This document shows positions 1-7,745 of a stretch of 64,000 nucleotides of DNA, piece after piece. The notes under the pieces are model-generated. The model worked only from the letters and a program-made list of their open reading frames with translations, did not search any database and had not been told where the DNA came from. The DNA is from Burkholderiaceae bacterium (GTDB taxonomy: Bacteria > Pseudomonadota > Gammaproteobacteria > Burkholderiales > Burkholderiaceae_C): NCBI GenBank assembly GCA_024235955.1, contig JACKLJ010000001.1, forward strand, positions 1,597,501-1,661,500, in the 5' to 3' direction. The position numbers and the translations under genes were made by a program. How positions within the stretch are numbered: the stretch's first letter is position 1; each line of letters opens with the position of its first letter.

Positions 1-108
1 CTCGCAGGTGAGGTCGCCTTCCAGCTTGCAATGCTGCGCGATCACGGTGTCGATCTGCCGGTTGGCGGGCGCCAGGGCGGGCTTGTCCTTGTTGCTGCTG
101 CCGAACAT
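1..108 (-). CDS. bactofilin family cytoskeletal protein (partial, N-terminus only)
   Basis: Only the first 36 codons are inside the window; the gene runs off the left edge. The protein begins MFGSSNKDKPALAPANRQID and continues into VIAQHCKLEGDLTCE, the usual bactofilin opening of a short basic tail, the APANR-ID motif and then the first turns of the beta-helical domain (IEGDL-like). Bactofilins polymerise into membrane-associated filaments that place cell-wall enzymes. The gene lies 35 bases downstream of an M23 peptidase on the same strand, a pairing common in Proteobacteria, so joint transcription is likely. The call rests on a short fragment. Confidence 0.75.
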   Translation of the reverse strand, partial: MFGSSNKDKPALAPANRQIDTVIAQHCKLEGDLTCE

Positions 109-143
109 GGTGGATCTCTGGGCTTGAGGGGGAGGCGGCCGCG

Positions 144-1022
144 TCAGTGCACGGGGTCGGCCGGTGAGGCAAGGCTGAGGAAGTGCTCGGGATCGACGCG
201 CTCTCCGTCGCGCTGTACCTCGTAGTGCAGGTGCGGGCCGGTGGAGCGTCCGGTGGAGCCCAGGGCGCCCACCACATCGCCGGCTTCCAGCAACTGGCCA
301 GGCTTGACGTCGATGCGTGAGAGATGCGCGTACGCCGTCACGTAGCCGTGCGCGTGCGCCACCTGCACCAGATTGCCGTAGCCGCCCTGGCGACCGGCGA
401 AGACGACCTTGCCGCGCGCGGTGGCATGCACCGCTTCGCCGATGTCACCCTTGAAATCCAGACCGCCGTGCATTTCCGCGCCACGGCCGGTGAACGGGTT
501 GGAGCGCACGCCGAAGGGCGAGCTGAGGGCGCCATCGTGCGGCACGCCGATGGGCGTGTTCTGCAGCGCCTGCAGCAGGTTCTCGGTGTCGCTGGCAAAG
601 CTGCCGGTGTAGGGCACGGGCCGACTGGCACTTGGCGCCACACCGCCCGCTGCCGGGTTGGGCACGCCCTTGCGCCGCTCGACCGACACCGGCTTGACGT
701 TGATGCCGCGCGCCTTGAGGTATTCGGCCACGTCGCCGACCATGCGTTCTGACTTGCGCAGCGCCGTCAGCTTGGCGTTGATTTCGGCAGACGTGAAGTT
801 GCTCAGGTCGGTCACCTGCTGGCGCAGCGCGGCCAGTTCCTGCGCGCTGGCGTTGCGCTCCATCACGTAGCGGGTGGCCACCACCGCCAGGCCGGCGCCA
901 AGCACCACGGTGGACGCAGATAGCGTGAGCATCGCCGGCCGCAGCCAGCGCAACCACCAGGTATCGACTTCCAGGGTGCGCGTCTGCTCAGGCGTGACGA
1001 TGAGGACGGTGGAGCGGGCCAT
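144..1022 (-). CDS. M23 family metallopeptidase with N-terminal membrane anchor
   Basis: 292 aa. A membrane segment at about residues 29-52 is followed by a probable coiled coil at about 55-105. A C-terminal LytM/M23 domain spans about 160-282. Zinc ligands are visible as H185-x3-D189 (MHGGLDF) and H264-L-H266 (GPHLHYEV), with a further conserved His in YAHL near 233. All ligands are present, so it should be an active peptidoglycan endopeptidase facing the periplasm. It is transcribed toward the bactofilin gene, which suggests a cell-shape module in which the bactofilin scaffold localises the hydrolase. Its promoter should lie in 1023-1216; no clear -35/-10 pair was seen there. Confidence 0.88.
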   Translation of the reverse strand: MARSTVLIVTPEQTRTLEVDTWWLRWLRPAMLTLSASTVVLGAGLAVVATRYVMERNASAQELAALRQQVTDLSNFTSAEINAKLTALRKSERMVGDVAEYLKARGINVKPVSVERRKGVPNPAAGGVAPSASRPVPYTGSFASDTENLLQALQNTPIGVPHDGALSSPFGVRSNPFTGRGAEMHGGLDFKGDIGEAVHATARGKVVFAGRQGGYGNLVQVAHAHGYVTAYAHLSRIDVKPGQLLEAGDVVGALGSTGRSTGPHLHYEVQRDGERVDPEHFLSLASPADPVH

Positions 1023-1182
1023 CGGAGGCGGTGCCGCTCAAAGACGCGCAACCACGGCACCACCTGCCGGGCGGACCAGCGGTGGGTGTGGTTGGCAGAA
1101 GTTGAATACCAAAGGACTCACAACCTTTGATTGTGGCGCCATGCGGAGCGCGCCGTCAAGCTTTCACAGCCGGCGGCGCGCA

Positions 1183-1209
1183 CGTGGCCGTGCATTGTTC
1201 ACGGCCACG
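1183..1209 (-). terminator. perfect 10-bp hairpin downstream of rne
   Basis: CGTGGCCGTG (1183-1192) and CACGGCCACG (1200-1209) form a perfect 10-bp stem with a 7-base loop, starting just after the rne stop at 1217 in the minus direction. No T-run follows on the minus strand, so it may act as a processing or 3'-end-protecting hairpin rather than a classical intrinsic terminator. Confidence 0.5.
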
Positions 1210-1216
1210 ACAGGCG

Positions 1217-4048
1217 TTACGACTCGGCCTGTTCGAAGGCGAGCTGGACGTCGCGCAGATCCTTGCGGGTCTCCACCAGCACCAGCGGACCTTCGTCGAG
1301 CTCCACCAGCGGCGGCCGCTCACGCGGCACATGCACCGGCTTGGGTTCGGCGGCGATCGCAGCCTGCACGGCGGCAACCCGTTCAGCGTCGGAGTTCACC
1401 CATTGCAGCCCCGCGTCGCTGGCCAGTTGCGCCAGGTCCTGCGTGGGCAGCTCGAAGCGGCCGATGGCCGGCATGCCAGCGCGCGCCGACGGCTGCGCCG
1501 CAGCTTGTGTCACAGGCGCGGTGGCTGCCTGCGGGGCGGCCTCAGGCACGGCTTGCGTTGCCGGCGCTGTGACTTCAGGGGCAGGCGCCGGAGCAGCGTT
1601 GTCGCCGCGGCTGAAGTAGGAGCGCGGCGCCGTGCCACCCTCTGTTGCCGTGCTCGCCACGGGCTGCGGCGCGTTGTCGTCGGCCTGGGCAAAGCCGGCT
1701 TCAGCCTGCTCGGCGCGTTCGCGGCGGTCGCGGCCACCACGTTCGCCGCGTTCGCGCGGACGGCGCTCGCGACGGCTGCCTTCGTCGCCGGTCGCTGCGT
1801 CGTCACCGGCGCGGGCGCTGGTGGATGCGGCTTCGATGGCGGCGTCGGCCGTGGCCACGGCCTGGTCGGAAACCGGGCGGTCTTCATCGGCGCGCTCGAG
1901 GTTGTCGTCGCGCTGGTCAGCGCCCAGGCCGCGCTCGGAGCGTTCACCCCGGCGGTTGCGGCCGCCGCGACGGCCGCGGCCACTGCGTTGGCCTTCACCG
2001 GCTTCCGGGCCGGTGGCGGCGGCGTTCTCGTCACGCGCCTCGACCTGGCCCTGCGCCATCTCGTCGGCTGTGGCGGGGGCATCCGAGCGCCCACCGCGGC
2101 GCGGGCGGCGGTTGCCGTTGCCGCCACGCTGGCCGTCGCCGGCCTCGCGGGGCGGCCGGCCTTCGGCGCCGGTTTCATCGGCGTCCCTGCCACCACGTCC
2201 GCGGCCGCGGTTGCGGTTGCCACGGCGGCGGTTGGCGTCGCCATCGGTGCCTTCCTTGGCTACCGGCGTGGGCATCGCCGGGGGCTGCGTGACCACCGGC
2301 TGCGGCGCCGCGCCGAACAGGTTCTTCAGCCAGCCCACCAGGCCGCCGCTGGCCTGCGCGGGCGCGATGGCCACCGGGGCCGGAGCCGGTGCCACCGGCG
2401 TGGGCGCCACGGCCGGTGCCGGTTTCGGCTCGACCTGGGGCGCGGGTGCATCGGGCAGCACACCCTTGATGACCGGGGTCTGCCGGTTGGTCGGCTCCTG
2501 GCTGCGGCGGGTGACGGTGGTCGGATCCTCGAACTCCTCGGCCAGCTTGTAGCTGCTGTCGATGTCGTCCAGGCGCGGGTCGTCGTGCTTGAGGCGCTCG
2601 AGCTTGTAGTGGGGCGTTTCCAGTGTCTTGTTGGGCACCAGGGTGACGTTGACGCGCTGCTTGAGCTCGATCTTGGCGATTTCGGGGCGCTTCTCGTTCA
2701 GCAGGAAGCTGGCCACTTCCACCGGCACCTGCACGTGGACGGCGGCGGTGTTGTCCTTCATCGATTCTTCTTGAATGATGCGCAGGATCTGCAGCGCCGA
2801 CGATTCGGTGTCGCGCACGTGGCCGGAGCCGCCGCAGCGCGGGCAGGGGATGGAGGCGCCTTCGGAGAGCGCGGGCTTGAGGCGCTGGCGGCTCATCTCC
2901 AGCAGGCCGAACTTGCTGATCGAGCCGAACTGCACGCGCGCGCGGTCCTGGCGCAGCGCGTCGCGCAGGCGGTTCTCGACCTCGCGGCGGTTCTTGGCCT
3001 CTTCCATGTCGATGAAATCGATCACGATCAGGCCGCCCAGGTCACGCAGACGCATCTGGCGCGCCACTTCATCAGCGGCTTCCAGGTTGGTGCGGGTGGC
3101 GGTTTCCTCGATGTCGCCGCCCTTGATGGCGCGGGCCGAGTTGACGTCGATGGCCACCAGCGCCTCGGTGTGGTCGATCACGATGGCGCCGCCGGAGGGC
3201 AGTTGCACCGTGCGGCTGTAGGCGCTCTCGATCTGGTGCTCGATCTGGAAGCGCGAGAACAGCGGGGCGTTGTCGCGGTACCGCTTCACGCGCTGGGCGT
3301 GCTCCGGCATCACGTGGCTCATGAACTGGTGCGCCTGCTCGTACACGTCGTCGGTGTCGATCAGGATGTCACCGATGTCGTTGTTGAAGTAGTCGCGGAT
3401 GGCGCGGATCACCAGGTTGCTTTCCTGGTAGATCAGGAAGGCGCCCTTGCCACCCTTGGAGGCGTCGTCGATGGCGCTCCACAGCTTGAGCAGGTAGTTC
3501 AGGTCCCACTGCAGCTCGGGCGCGGTGCGGCCGATGCCGGCGGTGCGCGCGATGATGGACATGCCCTTGGGGTACTCGAGCTGGTCCATCGCCTCCTTGA
3601 GTTCGGCACGGTCGTCGCCCTCGATGCGCCGGCTCACGCCGCCGCCGCGCGGGTTGTTGGGCATCAGCACCACGTAGCGGCCGGCCAGGCTGACGAAGGT
3701 GGTCAGCGCGGCGCCCTTGTTGCCGCGCTCTTCCTTCTCGACCTGGACCAGCAGTTCCTGGCCTTCCTTGATGACGTCGTTGATGCGCGCCTGGCTGACC
3801 GAGACGCCCTCGGCAAAGTACTGGCGCGAGATTTCCTTGAACGGCAGGAAGCCGTGGCGCTCCTCGCCGTAGTCGACGAAGCAGGCCTCCAGCGACGGCT
3901 CCACGCGCGTCACCACGGCCTTGTAGATGTTGCCCTTGCGCTGTTCGCGCCCTTCGATCTCGATCTCGTAATCGAGCAGTTTCTGTCCGTCCACGATCGC
4001 CAGGCGGCGCTCTTCGGCCTGCGTGGCATTGATCAGCATCCGTTTCAT
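1217..4048 (-). CDS. rne: ribonuclease E
   Basis: 943 aa from the ATG at 4048, preceded by an AAGGA ribosome site; the frame is open further upstream but the family begins MKRMLINATQ. The catalytic half is complete. It has an S1 domain (about 35-120), the DNase-I-like subdomain with D301 (AIDVNS) and D344 (VIDFID), and the zinc link CPRCGGSG at 402-409. These match E. coli D303, D346 and the Cys404/407 link. The enzyme makes single-strand endonucleolytic cuts in mRNA decay and in rRNA and tRNA processing. The C-terminal half (about 470-900) is low-complexity, with Pro/Ala-rich linkers around Arg/Gly-rich blocks, as expected for the disordered RNA-binding and degradosome scaffold. Confidence 0.96.
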   Translation of the reverse strand: MKRMLINATQAEERRLAIVDGQKLLDYEIEIEGREQRKGNIYKAVVTRVEPSLEACFVDYGEERHGFLPFKEISRQYFAEGVSVSQARINDVIKEGQELLVQVEKEERGNKGAALTTFVSLAGRYVVLMPNNPRGGGVSRRIEGDDRAELKEAMDQLEYPKGMSIIARTAGIGRTAPELQWDLNYLLKLWSAIDDASKGGKGAFLIYQESNLVIRAIRDYFNNDIGDILIDTDDVYEQAHQFMSHVMPEHAQRVKRYRDNAPLFSRFQIEHQIESAYSRTVQLPSGGAIVIDHTEALVAIDVNSARAIKGGDIEETATRTNLEAADEVARQMRLRDLGGLIVIDFIDMEEAKNRREVENRLRDALRQDRARVQFGSISKFGLLEMSRQRLKPALSEGASIPCPRCGGSGHVRDTESSALQILRIIQEESMKDNTAAVHVQVPVEVASFLLNEKRPEIAKIELKQRVNVTLVPNKTLETPHYKLERLKHDDPRLDDIDSSYKLAEEFEDPTTVTRRSQEPTNRQTPVIKGVLPDAPAPQVEPKPAPAVAPTPVAPAPAPVAIAPAQASGGLVGWLKNLFGAAPQPVVTQPPAMPTPVAKEGTDGDANRRRGNRNRGRGRGGRDADETGAEGRPPREAGDGQRGGNGNRRPRRGGRSDAPATADEMAQGQVEARDENAAATGPEAGEGQRSGRGRRGGRNRRGERSERGLGADQRDDNLERADEDRPVSDQAVATADAAIEAASTSARAGDDAATGDEGSRRERRPRERGERGGRDRRERAEQAEAGFAQADDNAPQPVASTATEGGTAPRSYFSRGDNAAPAPAPEVTAPATQAVPEAAPQAATAPVTQAAAQPSARAGMPAIGRFELPTQDLAQLASDAGLQWVNSDAERVAAVQAAIAAEPKPVHVPRERPPLVELDEGPLVLVETRKDLRDVQLAFEQAES

Positions 4049-4666
4049 GATGCAAAGTCCTTCTTGCTTCAACGTGAGCAAATGCCCGCGAGCGGGCACA
4101 CCGATGCCGAAGGAGCGTCGCGCTGAAACGAGGGAACTGCCGGTGCGTCCGGTGCGGCAGGCCGAAGCCGCCGCGCGGGCCGAGAGCCTGGGGAGGCTCA
4201 GCGGCCCGGATCGGGCGGTGGCGCGTGGATGAGGGCGAGCACGTGGCAGGTGCGCTGCAATGCTATTTCATTCATAGCTGCCTGCGCCCGCCAGATGGGG
4301 GCTGGCGCATGAAATGGCACTCGGGCCGCGGGCAGCAGCCCACGCCAGAGATCGCACATCCAAGCCAACAGCAGCACCATCAGTCTCACTCGAATCCGGT
4401 TGGCAGATCGCCTGGGGCGGCTGCCAGCCTTGGGGAATTCCGTATTCAGGGTTTCATCGCGTCGCGCCGCGCGGTGGGGCCGGGTGCTGGTCTTTTCTGG
4501 TTCTGCAGCCCGGCCGAGCCGCTTGGGGCATCGACCTTGTGCTGGCTAGGCGTCGGGTGGTTGGGCCGGGAACTACACTCGCAGCCCTTCAGCATTTCGC
4601 TGCTTCCATTGAAATTCAACCACTTACCGCTGTTTGCCAGCAAGGTGCATTATAAGTGTCGAAATC
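4049..4666. other. 618-bp divergent intergenic region between rne and rluC
   Basis: No convincing gene. It must hold the promoters of both rne (minus) and rluC (plus). One TAGCTGCC-type repeat lies at 4259-4318. Near the right end ATTATA at 4649-4654 reads TATAAT on the minus strand and overlaps TATAAG (4651-4656) on the plus strand, but neither has a good -35. If the minus -10 is real, rne has a 5' leader of roughly 590 bases, reminiscent of the long autoregulatory rne leader of E. coli. Confidence 0.6.
4259..4318 (+). repeat. TAGCTGCC-family dispersed repeat, copy 1
   Basis: Core TAGCTGCCTGCGCCC at 4275-4289, preceded by the AT-rich head TGCTATTTCATTCA. The distal half folds back as CGCCAG (4289-4294) against CTGGCG (4302-4307). 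It lies in the rne-rluC intergenic region. Confidence 0.85.
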
Positions 4667-5629
4667 ATGACCATGCCGGCTCCGGATCAACCTGCGGTCG
4701 CGCGCCTGTCGGTGGACGAGGAAAGCGCCGGCCAGAGGCTGGACAACTTCCTCCTGCGCCACCTCAAGGGCGTGCCCAAGACGCACGTCTACCGCATCAT
4801 CCGCAGCGGTGAGGTGCGGGTGAACCGGGGCCGCGCGGCGGCCGACACCCGGCTGGCCGCCGGTGACGAGGTGCGCGTGCCCCCGGTGCGCCTGCCCGAG
4901 CGGGTGGTGGCCGGGCCCGAGCGCCCGGCGCCGGCGCGCGAATTCCCGGTGCTGCTGGAAGACGAGCACCTGATCGCCATCGACAAGCCCGCCGGCGTGG
5001 CGGTGCACGGCGGCTCGGGCGTGAGCTTTGGCGTGATCGAGCAGCTGCGCCAGTCGCGGCCGCAGGCGCGCCTGCTGGAGCTGGTGCACCGGCTGGACCG
5101 TGAAACCAGCGGCGTGCTGCTGGTGGCCAAGAAGCGCAGTGCGCTGAAGGCCCTGCAGGAGCAGTTCCGCGGCCGCGAGACCGGCAAGACCTACCTGGCG
5201 CTGGTGCTGGGCGACTGGCCGGCGCGGCTGAAGGTGATCGACCTGCCACTGCACAAGTTCGTGCTGACCGGCGGCGACGGGGAGGGTGAGCGCCGCGTGA
5301 AGGTGGCCGCCAAGGACGACCCCGACGGCATGCGCGCCATCACCCTGGTGAAGGTGCGCGAGCGTCTGCCCGGCTTCACGCTGCTGGAGGTGACCATCAA
5401 GACCGGCCGCACGCACCAGATCCGCGTGCACCTGGCCAGCCAGGGACACCCGATCGCGGGTGACGCCAAGTACGGCGATTTCGAGCGCAACAAGGCCTTG
5501 CAAAAGCAGGGCCTGAAACGCATGTTCCTTCATGCGTGGCGTTTACAGTTCAACCACCCCGCCAGCGGCGAGCGCGTTGAACTGCAGGCGCCGTTGTCCC
5601 CTGAACTGCAATCCTTCGTCCATCCATGA
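4667..5629 (+). CDS. rluC: 23S rRNA pseudouridine synthase RluC
   Basis: 320 aa. An N-terminal S4 RNA-binding domain (about 13-75) precedes the RluA-type catalytic domain. The active-site motif HRLDRETSG is at 141-149 with catalytic Asp at 144, and GRTHQIRVHLA is present later. The family isomerises uridines in 23S rRNA (positions 955, 2504 and 2580 in E. coli). The start at 4667 was chosen over an upstream alternative because the family opens shortly before the S4 domain. The stop overlaps the next gene (ATGA). Its place divergent from rne, followed by a HAD phosphatase and an S49 protease, matches other Burkholderiales. Confidence 0.93.
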   Translation: MTMPAPDQPAVARLSVDEESAGQRLDNFLLRHLKGVPKTHVYRIIRSGEVRVNRGRAAADTRLAAGDEVRVPPVRLPERVVAGPERPAPAREFPVLLEDEHLIAIDKPAGVAVHGGSGVSFGVIEQLRQSRPQARLLELVHRLDRETSGVLLVAKKRSALKALQEQFRGRETGKTYLALVLGDWPARLKVIDLPLHKFVLTGGDGEGERRVKVAAKDDPDGMRAITLVKVRERLPGFTLLEVTIKTGRTHQIRVHLASQGHPIAGDAKYGDFERNKALQKQGLKRMFLHAWRLQFNHPASGERVELQAPLSPELQSFVHP

Positions 5630-6288
5630 CCCGCCCGCGCCAGTTTGACCTGATCTGCTTCGACTGGGACGGCACGCTGTTCGATTCCACCGCCATCATC
5701 GTGCGCTGCATCCAGCAGGCCGTGGTGGACGTGGGCGGCGCCATGCCCAGCGCGGATGCCGCGTCCTACGTGATCGGCATGGCCCTGACCCCGGCGCTGG
5801 CCCGCGCCGCACCGGATGTGCCGCCTGAACGCTACCCCGAGCTGGGCGCGCGCTACCGCCACCACTACCTGGCCCAGCAGCACGACATTAGCCTGTTCGA
5901 CGGTGTGCTGCCCATGCTGGCGGAGCTGAAGGGCCGGCATCACTGGCTGGCCGTGGCCACGGGCAAGAGCCGGCGCGGGCTGAACGATGTGCTGGCCACG
6001 CGCGAGCTGCAGGGCGTGTTCGACGGCTCGCGCACCGCCGACGAAACCGCCGGCAAGCCCGATCCGCTGATGCTGCACGAGTTGATGCGCGAGTTCGGCA
6101 CCGAACCCGAGCGCACGCTGATGATCGGCGACACCACGCACGACCTGGAGATGGCCCGCAACGCCGGCTGCGCCAGTGTGGGCGTCAGCTACGGCGCGCA
6201 CCCGCACGAGAGCTTCGGCGCGCTGAATCCGCGCCTGGTCGCGCACTCGGTGCCCGAACTGCACGACTGGTTGAACGCGCATGCCTGA
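5626..6288 (+). CDS. HAD-IA family phosphatase (Gph-like)
   Basis: 220 aa, overlapping rluC by ATGA. HAD motif I is FDWDGTLFDST (nucleophile D13, acid D15). Motif II threonine lies in VATGKS, the motif III lysine in AGKPDPLMLHEL and motif IV in MIGDTTHDLEMA, so all catalytic residues are present. A helical cap lies between motifs I and II. The family includes phosphoglycolate and other small-molecule phosphatases; the substrate cannot be read from sequence. Translational coupling to rluC suggests constant low expression. It is distinct from the HAD dehalogenase at 53231-53932. Confidence 0.9.
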   Translation: MTRPRQFDLICFDWDGTLFDSTAIIVRCIQQAVVDVGGAMPSADAASYVIGMALTPALARAAPDVPPERYPELGARYRHHYLAQQHDISLFDGVLPMLAELKGRHHWLAVATGKSRRGLNDVLATRELQGVFDGSRTADETAGKPDPLMLHELMREFGTEPERTLMIGDTTHDLEMARNAGCASVGVSYGAHPHESFGALNPRLVAHSVPELHDWLNAHA

Positions 6289-6730
6289 CACCATCCCGAT
6301 CCAGCCGGCGCCCGCCGAGGGGCAGCAGGCAGCCCCCGGTGCCGACAGCCGGGACAACACCCAGGACAGCCAGGCTATCGAGCTGTGCACGAGCGGCGCG
6401 CTGCACGACGGCGGCCTGGCGGTGGGCTTCGACGTGGTCTACGCCGGCCAGACGATGCGCGCCTTTGCCATCCGCTTCGAGGGCAAGGTGCACGCGTACC
6501 TGAACCGTTGCACGCACGTGGCCATGGAAATGGATTACCAGGAAGGCAAGTTCTTCGACGACAGCGGCCAATGGCTGCTGTGCGCCAGCCATGGCGCGGC
6601 CTACGCACCCGACACCGGCGCCTGCGCCGGCGGCCCGTGCCGCGGCGGCCTGATCCGCGTGCCGCTCTCCGAGGCGGACGGCGTGGTGCGCTGGCATACT
6701 TCCTACCTGCTCAAGCCGGTCGAGTTCTGA
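6281..6730 (+). CDS. Rieske [2Fe-2S] domain protein
   Basis: 149 aa, overlapping the HAD gene by 8 bases. The Rieske ligands are visible: C77-T-H79 (NRCTHV) and C101-A-S-H104 (CASHG). The spacing is that of ferredoxin-type Rieske proteins. There is no signal peptide and no oxygenase partner nearby, so it is probably a soluble cytoplasmic electron carrier or sensor. The first 35 residues are Pro/Gln-rich and look disordered. In Burkholderiales a protein of this kind is usually found between the phosphatase and the S49 protease; its partner is unknown. Confidence 0.88.
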   Translation: MPDTIPIQPAPAEGQQAAPGADSRDNTQDSQAIELCTSGALHDGGLAVGFDVVYAGQTMRAFAIRFEGKVHAYLNRCTHVAMEMDYQEGKFFDDSGQWLLCASHGAAYAPDTGACAGGPCRGGLIRVPLSEADGVVRWHTSYLLKPVEF

Positions 6731-6736
6731 AACCCT

Positions 6737-6792
6737 TATTTTTGAATCAAATCGCCCTCCAGCCCTTTGATGGTGGGTGCAGCCAGCTATGG
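6737..6792 (-). repeat. TAGCTGCC-family dispersed repeat, copy 2
   Basis: Reverse orientation. Read on the minus strand it starts CCATAGCTGGCTGCACCC and ends AGGGCTGGAGGGCGATTTGA. It shares the inner segment CACCATCAAAGGGCT with copy 3 near fabH. Its edge contributes the ATG start of the S49 protease at 6789. Confidence 0.85.
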
Positions 6793-7745
6793 AAAATGAA
6801 GTAACCACCACCCCCGCAGGCGTTCCGTGGGAGCGTTCGCTGATCGAGAAGCTCGTGCTCGCCCAAGTGCGCGAGCAGCGTTCGGCGCGCCGCTGGCGCA
6901 TCTTCCGCAACCTGCTGTGGCTGGTGCTGGTGGGGGCGGTGGTGTGGGCCGTGGTTTCGGAGCGCTGGGTGGAGGCGCCGGCCAGCGGCCCGCACACCGC
7001 CATGGTGGAGATCAAGGGCGAGATCGCCGACGGCGCCGACGCCAGCGCCGAATACCTGCTGCCCGCGCTGCGCAACGCGATGGAGGACAAGAGCACCAAG
7101 GCCCTGGTGCTGCTGATCGACTCGCCCGGCGGCAGCCCGGTGCAGGCCGGCCTGATCAACGACGAGATCCAGCGCCTGCGCAAGAAGCACAACAAGCCGG
7201 TCTACGCCGTGGTGGAGGATTCCTGCGCGTCGGCGGCCTATTACATCGCCGTGGCGGCCGACAAGATCTACGTCGACAAGGCGAGCCTGGTGGGCAGCAT
7301 CGGGGTGCTGATGAACGGCTTCGGCTTCGTCGACGCGCTGAGCAAGCTGGGCGTGGAGCGCCGCCTGCTGACCGCGGGCGAAAACAAGGGCTTCCTCGAC
7401 CCGTTCAGCCCGCAGACCGAGGAGCACCGGCGCTACGCCCAAGCCATGCTGGATCAGATCCACCAACAGTTCATCGCCGTGGTCAAGAAGGGCCGTGGCG
7501 AACGCCTGAAGGAGACGCCTGAAACCTTCAGCGGCCTGTTCTGGACCGGCGAGCAGGCGCTGGGCCTGGGCCTGGCCGACGCCTACGGCAGCCTGGATTC
7601 GGTGGCGCGCGAGGTGGTCAAGGCCGACAAGGTGGTGGACTACACCACCAAGGCCAACGTGGCCGACCGCCTGGCCAAGCGCTTCGGCGCCGCCGTGGGG
7701 CAGGGCGCCGTGGAAGCGCTCAAGGCGATGCCGGCGCTGCGCTGA
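6789..7745 (+). CDS. S49 family serine protease (SppA/SohB-like)
   Basis: 318 aa from the ATG at 6789; an in-frame GTG at 6777 is an alternative and neither has a clear ribosome site. One membrane segment lies at about 40-57, with the protease domain following. The motif DSPGGSP (111-117) marks the S49 fold. The likely nucleophile is S148 in CASAAYYIA and the general base K200 in AGENKGFLDPF. The family degrades cleaved signal peptides and membrane-protein fragments on the periplasmic side. The start codon is formed by a dispersed repeat, so translation signals here may be repeat-derived. The 3' end overlaps the convergent OGT gene by 26 bases. Confidence 0.9.
   Translation: MENEVTTTPAGVPWERSLIEKLVLAQVREQRSARRWRIFRNLLWLVLVGAVVWAVVSERWVEAPASGPHTAMVEIKGEIADGADASAEYLLPALRNAMEDKSTKALVLLIDSPGGSPVQAGLINDEIQRLRKKHNKPVYAVVEDSCASAAYYIAVAADKIYVDKASLVGSIGVLMNGFGFVDALSKLGVERRLLTAGENKGFLDPFSPQTEEHRRYAQAMLDQIHQQFIAVVKKGRGERLKETPETFSGLFWTGEQALGLGLADAYGSLDSVAREVVKADKVVDYTTKANVADRLAKRFGAAVGQGAVEALKAMPALR

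Noticed and set aside
1127..4126. 999-codon open frame on the plus strand opposite rne
   Set aside because: High-GC codon bias keeps the opposite frame open. The sequence is low-complexity His/Arg/Val-rich with no domain, and the minus strand is unmistakably RNase E.
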